Shown here in pieces: positions 8,925 to 16,859 of a DNA stretch of 64,000 bases. The notes beneath the pieces are model-generated. The model ran no database searches, was not told where the DNA came from, and saw nothing but the letters and a program-made list of their open reading frames with translations. Every line of letters begins with the position of its first letter. Position 1 is the first letter of the stretch. This stretch comes from Fimbriimonadaceae bacterium (GTDB lineage: Bacteria > Armatimonadota > Fimbriimonadia > Fimbriimonadales > Fimbriimonadaceae): assembly GCA_023957775.1 (NCBI GenBank), contig JAMLGR010000004.1, positions 124,001-188,000 of the forward strand, written 5' to 3'. The translations under genes were made by a program, and so were the position numbers.

Positions 8925-9928
8925 GCGACGCCGCCGCCTCCGCGCAGTGGTTTCGGGACACGTTCGAGTCCGTGCGGGCCGAGGTGTGCAAGGCCATGGT
9001 CGGCCAAGAGCCGATCGTCGAGGGGGTGCTCATCGGGCTGGCTTCCAACGGCCACGTGCTGCTCGAGGGTATGCCGGGTCTGGGGAAGACGCTCCTGGTG
9101 CGTTCCCTCTCCGAGGCGCTCGACCTCTCGTTCGGGCGGATTCAGTTCACCCCCGACCTGATGCCAGCCGACGTGACGGGCACCAATGTGCTCGCGATGG
9201 GCGAGGGCGGGGGACGCGCGTTCGAGTTTCGCCGAGGTCCCCTATTCGCCAACATCGTGCTCGCCGACGAGATCAACCGGGCCACCCCGAAAACGCAGTC
9301 GGCGATGCTCGAGGCCATGCAGGAGCGCGCGGTCACGGTGGGAGGCGTGCGCCACGCGCTGGAGGAGCCGTTTCTCGTGATGGCGACGCAGAACCCGATC
9401 GAACAGGAGGGCACGTACCCCCTGCCCGAGGCGCAGCTCGACCGGTTCTTCCTCAAGCTGCTTGTGCCCTATCCTACGAAGGAGGAGCTTGCCGAGATCG
9501 TGAACCGAACCACGGGAACCGTCGAAGCGAAGCCCGAGCCCGTGGCCGACCGCGAAGCCGTGTTGCGGATGCGGCAGACCGTGCGCGAGGTCGCCGTGGC
9601 TCCGCACGTGTTGGATTTCGGGCTGTCCCTGGTGGTGGGGACGCACCCGGAATCTCCCAGTGCGTGCGAGTCCGTGCGCAAGTACGTGCGGTTCGGGTCG
9701 AGCCCGCGCGGAGCGCAGGCCGTCATGACCGCCGGCAAGGTGCGAGCGCTGTTGGAAGGTCGTTTCAACGTGTCGAAGGAGGATCTGGCCCGGGCGGCAA
9801 AGCCCGCCTTGCGGCACCGGCTCTTGCTGAACTTCGAGGCCGAAGCCGACCGCGTGAGCGCAGACGATGTGGTGGACGCCGTTCTTGCGGCGGTGAACGC
9901 CGGCGACAAAGACCCCATCACCGTGTGA
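8921..9928 (+). CDS. MoxR-family AAA+ ATPase
   Basis: 335-residue AAA+ ATPase of the MoxR family, chaperone-like proteins that help mature or insert von Willebrand A proteins and metalloenzymes. Walker A is GMPGLGKT at residues 50-57, Walker B is in IVLADEINRA near 112, and sensor 1 is the MATQNPIEQEG segment typical of MoxR. The start is a TTG overlapping the previous stop codon; no in-frame ATG fits before conserved sequence begins. The DUF58 gene follows directly, and MoxR-DUF58-vWA is the classic order of this system. Its clients are most likely the two vWA proteins encoded downstream. Confidence 0.92.
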   Translation: MSDAAASAQWFRDTFESVRAEVCKAMVGQEPIVEGVLIGLASNGHVLLEGMPGLGKTLLVRSLSEALDLSFGRIQFTPDLMPADVTGTNVLAMGEGGGRAFEFRRGPLFANIVLADEINRATPKTQSAMLEAMQERAVTVGGVRHALEEPFLVMATQNPIEQEGTYPLPEAQLDRFFLKLLVPYPTKEELAEIVNRTTGTVEAKPEPVADREAVLRMRQTVREVAVAPHVLDFGLSLVVGTHPESPSACESVRKYVRFGSSPRGAQAVMTAGKVRALLEGRFNVSKEDLARAAKPALRHRLLLNFEAEADRVSADDVVDAVLAAVNAGDKDPITV

Positions 9929-9933
9929 GCGCC

Positions 9934-10824
9934 ATGGCATCGACGGCGCCCCGATTCGTGCTCGATCCCGCCGAGTTTCGGCTGCTGGAAGGTCTGCGCC
10001 CGAATCCCCGAAAGACGTTCACCGGGCGCGTTCGAGGCGAGCGGCTGACCCGGCAGAAGGGGATCAGCATCGAGTTCGCCGACTTTCGGGACTATGTGGA
10101 GGGCGACGACCTGCGCCACCTGGATTGGAACGCGCTCGCCCGCCTCGACACGACGGTCGTGAAAACGTATCAGGACGAGGAGGATCTGGCCGTGCACGTC
10201 CTCCTCGACTGTTCGGCCTCAATGGGTTTCGGCAACCCGCCGAAGTTTGAGACCGCGCAGCGCGTCGCGTGCGCGCTGGGCTACGTCGCGCTGGCGAGCC
10301 ACGACGCCCTGATCCCCCACGCGCTGGGCGCCCGCGTCGCCCCGGGTGCGCCGATGCGCGGGCGCGGGGCTTACCCGCGATTGGCCCAGTGGGTGCTCGA
10401 CCGCACCGCCGAGGGCAAGGGCGCGTTGACCGAAGCGGTGCGCCGGTTCGCCGGGTCGAGCGCGCGATCCGGGCTGGTGTACCTCGTCAGCGATGGACTG
10501 GATCCCCTGCTGCCCGACGCCCTGCGCGTGCTGGCAAGCCGCGGGCATGAACTGGGTTTCGTCCACGTGCTGAGCCGAGAAGAGGCGGACCCCGATCTCG
10601 AAGGCGACCTGCGGCTTCTCGATGCGGAGGACGGCGAGCCCGTGGAGATCACGGCCAGCGGGTCCACGCTCGAAGGGTATCGCCAGAATCTCGACCATCA
10701 CTGCGCTGCTCTCGAGGCCGCGACGACCCGCCACGGGGGCCGCTACGTCCGGCTGTTGGCGTCCGACCCGTTGGTCGCGTTGATCCGAGGACCGCTGCGG
10801 CGCGACGGGTGGTTGGTGGATTGA
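9934..10824 (+). CDS. DUF58 domain protein (vWA-like, MoxR partner)
   Basis: 296-residue protein with the DUF58 signature FADFRDYVEGDDLRHLDW near residue 50, followed by a degenerate von Willebrand A fold with a DCSASM metal-site motif near residue 90. DUF58 proteins are almost always encoded beside MoxR and are thought to link the ATPase to its vWA clients. A GTG at 9925, in frame and overlapping the MoxR stop (GTGA), is an alternative start that would add three residues. No membrane segment is visible, so it is probably cytoplasmic. Family assignment is firm; the exact biochemical role is not known. Confidence 0.88.
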   Translation: MASTAPRFVLDPAEFRLLEGLRPNPRKTFTGRVRGERLTRQKGISIEFADFRDYVEGDDLRHLDWNALARLDTTVVKTYQDEEDLAVHVLLDCSASMGFGNPPKFETAQRVACALGYVALASHDALIPHALGARVAPGAPMRGRGAYPRLAQWVLDRTAEGKGALTEAVRRFAGSSARSGLVYLVSDGLDPLLPDALRVLASRGHELGFVHVLSREEADPDLEGDLRLLDAEDGEPVEITASGSTLEGYRQNLDHHCAALEAATTRHGGRYVRLLASDPLVALIRGPLRRDGWLVD

Positions 10825-12641
10825 GCTTCGTCTCCGCCTCGGCCCTGGCCTGGTTGGCACCGATTCTCGGGGCGATCCTCGCGCTGTACCTGCTGAAGAT
10901 GCGCCGCAGAGATTTCGTGGTGCCGGCGACCTTCCTTTGGCCCGCCCGCACGTTCGAGGTCCGCGCGAATTCGCTGTTTCAGCGGCTCCGGCTGAGTCTG
11001 CTGTTGTTTCTGCAGCTTCTCGCTGCGGCGCTCGTGATCTTCGCCATGGCGCGTCCGCAAGTGCGCCAGCGCACGCTGGCGGGCGAGCTGACCGTGGTGG
11101 TGGTCGACGCATCCGCAAGCATGGGAGCCCGGGAGGGCGGGTCGACTCGGTTCGACCTGGCCGTCCAGGTGTGTCGGAGTCTGGTGGACAGCGTACGCGC
11201 GGGGGACCGGATGAGCGTGGTGGAAGCCGGGCCCAGCCCGCGAGTCGTCATCCCCGTGTCGTCGGATGCGGGCAAGATGCGGCAAGCGTTGCAGACGCTT
11301 CGGCCAACCGATGCGGCCGGCGACTTGGGAGAGGCGCTTCGTCTCGCCGCGTCGATCGCCGCTCCGCACAAGGGAGCCCGGATCGTGCTCCTTTCGGACG
11401 GCGTGTTTCCTCCGATCGCCGATTTCTCCCCGGGCAACGCGCGGTTCGAGTTCGTCCCGATCGGCACGCAGATGGAGAACGTCGGCATCTCCGCGTTCTC
11501 CATCGCTCCGGCCGCCAAGGGCGTGCTCGCGTTTTGCGGGGTGCGGAACTACGGCAAGAAACCCATCGAGGCGACGCTCGACCTGCTCGCCGACGGCAAG
11601 CTTTTCAACTCGAAACGGATCGCGCTCGATGGCGGCGCATCGTTCGGGCAGACCTTTTCGGCTCCGTCCGGGGCCACCGTCCTCGAGGCGAGGATCCAGC
11701 CGGACGATGCGCTGGCCGCGGACAATCGGGCGTTTGCGCTCGCCGATCCCGGCGCCCGCGTGCGGGCGCTGCTGGTGGGCCGGGGCGATCTCTTTCTCGA
11801 GCGCGCCCTCGCCCTCGATCCGCGCGTGACCCTCGATCGCGCGGCCGCGCTGCCCCCCGAGGCAGGTGGCGAGGCCCCCTACGACCTCGTGGTGTTCGAC
11901 GGGGTGCCCGAGCAGCCGACGCGTGCGCGCGGCGTGCTGACTTTTGGCGCTGCGGGGCCCTCGTCCCCGGTTCGGCGCGTGGGGGTGGCGAAGTCGCCCC
12001 GCGTGCGGTCCCAACAGACGGAGGACCCGGTCATGGAGGCCGTGGACCTTTTGGACACCTACATCGAGACGGCGGAGCGCGTGGAGCCCAAGCCGGAGGG
12101 GCGCGTGTTGGCGGAGGGCTCGCAAGGGCCTCTGATCGTCGCGGCCGACGGGGCGCAGCGGAAGCTGTACGTCGCCTTCCTTCCGGTCGATTCGGACCTT
12201 CCACTCCAAGTGGCGTTCCCCATCTTCGTCGCCAACGCGCTTGATTTCCTGGCGCCGCGAGAGTCGGGTGGCGACACGTTGCTGATGCCTCCTGGAAGGA
12301 CGTTCGCGCTCCCGGCATCCGGCGAAGGCGCGCTGTCGCTCAAGGGGCCCGACGGAGCGAGCGCGACCTTGGCGGCAACCAACGGCGCCTACACCGTGCG
12401 CGAGGCGGTTCGGTCGGGGGTGTACGAATTCGAGCAGGGGGGCAAGAAGCGCACGCTTCTCGTCGGGACGCCTCCCGAGTCCGAGTCGGAGATTGCGCCG
12501 CGTGCCCAAGTGTTTGCTGGAGGCTCCGAGGTCGCCGGTTCGGAGTCGCTCCTACGGTTGGCGGACCTTTGGCGTTGGGTCGTGTTGGCGGGCCTGATCG
12601 TGCTGGCGGTCGAGTGGTGGGTTTTCGCAAGGAGGTCGTGA
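10821..12641 (+). CDS. BatA-like vWA membrane protein
   Basis: 606-residue membrane protein with the BatA N-terminus: a first helix (LAWLAPILGAILALYLL), the basic motif KMRRRDFVVPATFLWP, and a second helix rich in Leu and Ala. A von Willebrand A domain follows, with metal-site motif VVDASASMGA near residue 95, then a large extracytoplasmic region and a C-terminal transmembrane helix (WVVLAGLIVLAVEWWVF) ending RRS. The TTG at 10821 overlaps the DUF58 stop (TTGA). A GTG at 10809 would add four residues. It is the likely client of MoxR. What it binds is unknown. Confidence 0.85.
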   Translation: MSFVSASALAWLAPILGAILALYLLKMRRRDFVVPATFLWPARTFEVRANSLFQRLRLSLLLFLQLLAAALVIFAMARPQVRQRTLAGELTVVVVDASASMGAREGGSTRFDLAVQVCRSLVDSVRAGDRMSVVEAGPSPRVVIPVSSDAGKMRQALQTLRPTDAAGDLGEALRLAASIAAPHKGARIVLLSDGVFPPIADFSPGNARFEFVPIGTQMENVGISAFSIAPAAKGVLAFCGVRNYGKKPIEATLDLLADGKLFNSKRIALDGGASFGQTFSAPSGATVLEARIQPDDALAADNRAFALADPGARVRALLVGRGDLFLERALALDPRVTLDRAAALPPEAGGEAPYDLVVFDGVPEQPTRARGVLTFGAAGPSSPVRRVGVAKSPRVRSQQTEDPVMEAVDLLDTYIETAERVEPKPEGRVLAEGSQGPLIVAADGAQRKLYVAFLPVDSDLPLQVAFPIFVANALDFLAPRESGGDTLLMPPGRTFALPASGEGALSLKGPDGASATLAATNGAYTVREAVRSGVYEFEQGGKKRTLLVGTPPESESEIAPRAQVFAGGSEVAGSESLLRLADLWRWVVLAGLIVLAVEWWVFARRS

Positions 12642-12642
12642 A

Positions 12643-15450
12643 TTGAGATTCACGTCGCCCGCCACCCTCCTGCTGCTGGTCCCCGTCGCGCTGGGATTGT
12701 GGCTCACCTACGGCCGCGTACACGGCATGATGCGCGGCCGAAAGCGGTTCGCCTTCCTGTTGCGCGCCGTGGTCGCGGCTTGTCTGGTCTTGGCTCTGGC
12801 CGGGCCGGAGTCCCATCGGGCCAACGAGGGGGTCTGCACGATCTTCGTGCTCGATCGTTCGGACAGCATCTCCGACGCCGACCGCAGGCGGGAGCAGTCG
12901 TTCGTCGAGGATTCCCTGCAGCACCTGGGGGAGAAGGACGCGGTCGGCGTCGTGGTCTTTGGGCGGGAGGCGATGGTCGATGCCGCCCCGTCCCGGTTCA
13001 AGGAGTTGGGGGCGATCGCCTCGGTGGTCGACCGCTCGGCCTCGAACCTCGCCTCGGCTCTGAGGCTGGCCTCCGCCTCGTTCCCAGACGGGAAGGCGCG
13101 CCGGTTGGTCGTCCTTTCCGACGGCAACGAGACCCTGGGCGATGCGGCCGACGCGGCCCGGGTCGCGGCTGCCGACGGGATCGAGATCGACGTGGTGCCG
13201 CTCGGGTCGCAGGGCCGAGCGGGCGAGGTGTTGGTCGAGAGTGCCGAGCTTCCACGCGATGTCCGCATCGGACAACCGTTCGCCGTGCGCGTCGGGGTCG
13301 ACGCGGACCGCGCCACGCGGGCCGTCGTGACGTTGGATCGCGACGGGTCGATCGTCAGGCGCGAGACCGTGCGCGTGGATGCGGGCCGGAGCACCTTGGT
13401 CTTGAACGACGTGGTGGACGAACCGGGATTCCACCGGTACCGGGCGACCGTCGAGGCCGAGGGCGACCTGGACGCGCGCAACAACGTCGGCATGGGTTTC
13501 GTCGCCGTGCGCGGGAAACCGAGGGTGCTCGTGATCCAAGGGCACGACGGACCGTTGCCGGACGTGCTTCGGCAGCAGGGAATCCTGGTGGACGGGGTCG
13601 ATGCGGGCGGGACTCCAGTGCGGCCCGAGCAGGTGCAGCCTTACGACGCGGTCATTCTCGACGACGTCAACGCCTCCAAGATCACCGAGCCGCAGATGAA
13701 GCTGCTCCGTTCCGCGGTGCGCGACACGGGGGTGGGTCTGGCGATGGTGGGTGGTGAGGACTCGTTCCTCCCCGGCGGGTGGTACGGCACACCGGTCGCC
13801 GAGGCGCTCCCGGTCGATCTCAACATCCGGCAGCGCAAGACGTTTCCGTCGACCTCGATCCTCATCGTGTGCGACACCTCGGGAAGCATGTCGATGGTCG
13901 AGGACGGTGTTCCGAAGGTCCGCCTCGCGGCAAAGGCCGCCGAGCAGACGATCACGCTCATGGGAGCGCAGGATCGGGGGGGTGTGGCGGGCAGCACCGA
14001 CAAGATCGATTTCGTCGCGCCGATGCAGAAGCTGTCGAACAAGCCGGCGGTGATCGGCCAGATCCAGCGGCTGGGAACGGGCGGGGGCGGAATCTACATC
14101 ATGCCGTCGATGGAGTTCGCCAACGACAACCTGTCGAAGGAGCCCTCGAAGGTTCGCCACCTCATCCTGCTCGCGGACGGGGCGGACAGCGAGATGCAGG
14201 AGGGAGCGCTCGCGCTGGCGCTCGACATGCGCGGACGCAAGATCACCACGTCGGTGGTGGCGATCGGGGACGGTTCGGACGTGCCGTTCCTGCGCCGCCT
14301 GGCGGCCGTGGGCGGGGGCCAGTTCTACCTGGCGGAGAAGGCGGGGCAGTTGCCCTCGATCTTCACGCAGGACGCGGCCGTGATGTCGCGCTCGGCGATC
14401 GAGGAGGGTGCGTTCATTCCGAAGATGGTGCTGGGCGAGGAGATCCTTCGCGGACTCTCGCCCGAGGGTGTGCCCCCGCTATTGGGCTACTGCCTGGCCG
14501 ACGCGAGGCCGCTGGCGCGGGTCGGGATGCGGACGCAGAAGGACGATCCGCTGCTGGCTGTGTGGCAGTTCGGCTTGGGCTCGAGTTTGGCCTTCACGTC
14601 GGATGCGAAGCCGCGGTGGGCGGCCCAGTGGGTGCCCTGGGGCGGTTTCGGGAAGTTCTGGGCGCAGGCTGTGCGCGCGATCTCGCGTCGCGCGAGCTCC
14701 AACGCCTACGAGATGCGCGCGCAGATGGACGGTGCGGAGGGCAAGGTGGTGCTGGAGGCGAAGGACCCCACCGGCAAGCCGTTGGACAATCTCCGGCCCG
14801 ACGTGCGGGTGTCTTCGCCGCGGGGCGGTTCCGAGGCCGTGACGATGGTGCAGAAGGGCCCGGGCCTGTACGAGGGGCGGTTCCGGGCCAACGAGATCGG
14901 CTCCTACATCGTCACCGTTGCGGAGACCGATGGTTCCGGGGCCACGCGCGTTTCGTCGTCGGGCTTCTCCATGCCCTACCCTCCGGAGTACCGGGCGTAC
15001 CGCGCCAACCGGCCGATGCTGGAGGGTTTGGCGCGCGCGGGCGGCGGGCGCGCGCTGGCGGAGCCGCGCGAAGCGCTCCGTCCGGTGGCGGTCCCGGGCG
15101 AGTCGATCCAAGAGCTGTGGGCGGCGTTTCTCTTTGCCGCGGCGATTCTGCTTCCACTGGACGTCGCGGCGCGCCGGGTGGCGATTCCGTTCGGCGAGAT
15201 GTGGGCGGCTTTGGCGTCGCGCCTGCGCGCCTTGCGCCTTCGCGAAAGGGAAGATGTGGTGCCGCAGGTCGAGGTGGCGGGACGGCTGCAGAGCGCGAAG
15301 GCGCGAGCCAAGCGCGAGGTGTCGGTGCCAGAGGTCGAAGCACCCATCGTCAAGTCCGAGCCGCGGAAGCCGGAGGGCTCACCGGCTCCCTCAGGCGGCG
15401 ATGCCGCCGCGCGTCTGCTCGACGCCAAGCGCCGCCGAAAGGGCGACTAG
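12643..15450 (+). CDS. Large membrane protein with two vWA regions and an amidotransferase-like region
   Basis: 935 residues. Two N-terminal transmembrane helices are followed by a first vWA domain (VLDRSDSISDADRRRE near residue 70). Next comes an Ig-like stretch, then a class I glutamine-amidotransferase-like fold (VLVIQGHDG, then AMVGGEDSFLPGGWYG). A second metal-site motif, CDTSGSMSMVEDG, is near residue 411. A late transmembrane helix (FLFAAAILLPLDVAARRV) is followed by a charged cytoplasmic tail. The TTG at 12643 has a strong AAGGAGG site eight bases upstream. Similar proteins close MoxR operons in Planctomycetes and Armatimonadota. It ends the 13-kb operon. Probably a surface-exposed adhesive or assembly protein matured by MoxR; the ligand is unknown. 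Confidence 0.82.
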   Translation: MRFTSPATLLLLVPVALGLWLTYGRVHGMMRGRKRFAFLLRAVVAACLVLALAGPESHRANEGVCTIFVLDRSDSISDADRRREQSFVEDSLQHLGEKDAVGVVVFGREAMVDAAPSRFKELGAIASVVDRSASNLASALRLASASFPDGKARRLVVLSDGNETLGDAADAARVAAADGIEIDVVPLGSQGRAGEVLVESAELPRDVRIGQPFAVRVGVDADRATRAVVTLDRDGSIVRRETVRVDAGRSTLVLNDVVDEPGFHRYRATVEAEGDLDARNNVGMGFVAVRGKPRVLVIQGHDGPLPDVLRQQGILVDGVDAGGTPVRPEQVQPYDAVILDDVNASKITEPQMKLLRSAVRDTGVGLAMVGGEDSFLPGGWYGTPVAEALPVDLNIRQRKTFPSTSILIVCDTSGSMSMVEDGVPKVRLAAKAAEQTITLMGAQDRGGVAGSTDKIDFVAPMQKLSNKPAVIGQIQRLGTGGGGIYIMPSMEFANDNLSKEPSKVRHLILLADGADSEMQEGALALALDMRGRKITTSVVAIGDGSDVPFLRRLAAVGGGQFYLAEKAGQLPSIFTQDAAVMSRSAIEEGAFIPKMVLGEEILRGLSPEGVPPLLGYCLADARPLARVGMRTQKDDPLLAVWQFGLGSSLAFTSDAKPRWAAQWVPWGGFGKFWAQAVRAISRRASSNAYEMRAQMDGAEGKVVLEAKDPTGKPLDNLRPDVRVSSPRGGSEAVTMVQKGPGLYEGRFRANEIGSYIVTVAETDGSGATRVSSSGFSMPYPPEYRAYRANRPMLEGLARAGGGRALAEPREALRPVAVPGESIQELWAAFLFAAAILLPLDVAARRVAIPFGEMWAALASRLRALRLREREDVVPQVEVAGRLQSAKARAKREVSVPEVEAPIVKSEPRKPEGSPAPSGGDAAARLLDAKRRRKGD

Positions 15451-15469
15451 CCCTATGGCAGTGCAACCC

Positions 15470-15562
15470 CCGGGTGCCACCCTGGGTGCCACGCCCGCTT
15501 GGCGGGCGTGCCGGGAGTACCAGCCCTTGAACCCACGCCAGCGGGCGTGCCACCCGGTGAGC
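15470..15562. repeat. Palindromic gtgccacgcccgc repeat between convergent genes
   Basis: The gap between the convergent vWA and EgtB genes is filled by partial copies of a palindromic unit: gtgccacgcccgcttggcgg and its inverse agcgggcgtgccac. The same unit is tandemly repeated at 42571-42857 and occurs singly near 27728 and 42901. Transcribed in either direction it would form GC hairpins, so it may also slow or end transcription here. Confidence 0.75.
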
Positions 15563-15565
15563 GAG

Positions 15566-16831
15566 CTACTCCGCCAGGCGGAAGCCGGTGAACTGCCAGC
15601 GTTTCTCCGGTTGGAAGAAGTTGCGGTACGTGAGGCGGATGTGGTCGCGGGGCGTGGCGCAGGACCCGCCGCGCAGCACGCGCTGGCCGTTCATGAACTT
15701 GCCGTTGTACTCGCCGAGGGCCCCTGGCTCGGGGCGGTACCTGGGATAGGGCAGGTACGCGCTGCTCGTCCACTCCCACACATCGCCCAGAAGCTGCGCC
15801 ATCCCCGCCGCCGCAGTCGCCCGAGGGTGGAGGAGGCCGTCCTCCACGAAGTTCCCCTCGGTCGCCGAGGGGCCTGTGCGCCGAGCCGCGTGCTCCCACT
15901 CGAACTCCGTCGGGAGGCGCTTGCCCGCCCACGACGCGTAGGCGTCCGCTTCGAAGAAGCTGACGTGGCAGACCGGCTCGTTCGGGTCGAGGGGACGCAG
16001 GCCCGAGAGCGTCATGATCTTCCATCCCTCGTCGGTGGGAATCCAGTAGAGGGGATGCTCCCACCCCTCGCGCTGGACCGTGTCCCACCCGTCGGAGAGC
16101 CACCATCGAAACTCGCCGTACCCGCCGTCCTCCACAAAGCGGAGAAACTCGCCGTTGGTCACCAGGCGGTCCTGCAGTTGAAAATCCTCGAGGAGCGCCT
16201 GGTGCACCGGGCCTTCGTTGTCCCACGCGAACCCTCCGCTGCCATCGTCGCCGATCGGCACGATGCCTCCGTCGAACTCCGCAAATCCGGCAGGGCGTTC
16301 CTGGCTGGCCGAGGGAGCGGCGTTCTGGTACGCGGGGAGGAAGGGACTGCTCGCGAGGATGTATTTGATGTCGGTCGCGAGCAGCTCCTGGTGCTGCTGC
16401 TCATGCTGGAGACCGAGAAGCGAGAGGGTTTCGAAGGCACCCCACTCCGCCTCCCCGATTTCGGCGACGGCTCGGCCCATCGCCTCGTCGACAAATGCCC
16501 GGTAGCCGAACACTTCGGCGAGGGTTGGCCGGGAGAGCATGCCTCGACTCGAGCGTGCGATCCGCGTGCCGAAGGTGTTGTAGTAGGAGTTGAAGACAAA
16601 GGCGAAGCGCTCGTGGTAGGGCTCGAAACCGGGCAGAAACCGGGGGAGCACCAGCGTTTCGAAGAACCAGGAGGTGTGCCCGAGGTGCCACTTGGGCGGT
16701 GAGACGTCCTCGATGGGCTGGACCACGGTGTCCTCGACCTCGAGGGGGCGGACAAGCGCTTCGGTCTGGGCACGGACCCGTCGGTACCGCGTCAAGAGGG
16801 CGTCCCGGGAGGTGAGAGGCGGCGCGTTCAT
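15566..16831 (-). CDS. egtB: EgtB-like sulfoxide synthase (DinB plus FGE-type domains)
   Basis: 421-residue non-heme iron enzyme of the EgtB/SenA/OvoA group, which joins a thiol or selenium donor to the imidazole of hercynine using O2. The N-terminal DinB-like bundle carries the iron ligands: WHLGH near residue 50 and HEQQHQE at 143-149. A formylglycine-generating-enzyme-like C-lectin domain starts near residue 205 (GGIVPIGDDG) and includes DVWEWTSSAY near residue 360. No egtD methyltransferase gene lies in the window, so hercynine supply must be encoded elsewhere. Family is firm; whether the donor is cysteine, gamma-glutamylcysteine or selenosugar cannot be told from sequence by eye. Confidence 0.85.
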   Translation of the reverse strand: MNAPPLTSRDALLTRYRRVRAQTEALVRPLEVEDTVVQPIEDVSPPKWHLGHTSWFFETLVLPRFLPGFEPYHERFAFVFNSYYNTFGTRIARSSRGMLSRPTLAEVFGYRAFVDEAMGRAVAEIGEAEWGAFETLSLLGLQHEQQHQELLATDIKYILASSPFLPAYQNAAPSASQERPAGFAEFDGGIVPIGDDGSGGFAWDNEGPVHQALLEDFQLQDRLVTNGEFLRFVEDGGYGEFRWWLSDGWDTVQREGWEHPLYWIPTDEGWKIMTLSGLRPLDPNEPVCHVSFFEADAYASWAGKRLPTEFEWEHAARRTGPSATEGNFVEDGLLHPRATAAAGMAQLLGDVWEWTSSAYLPYPRYRPEPGALGEYNGKFMNGQRVLRGGSCATPRDHIRLTYRNFFQPEKRWQFTGFRLAE

Positions 16832-16859
16832 GGCTTAGCCTACACAAACCACAAACCAC

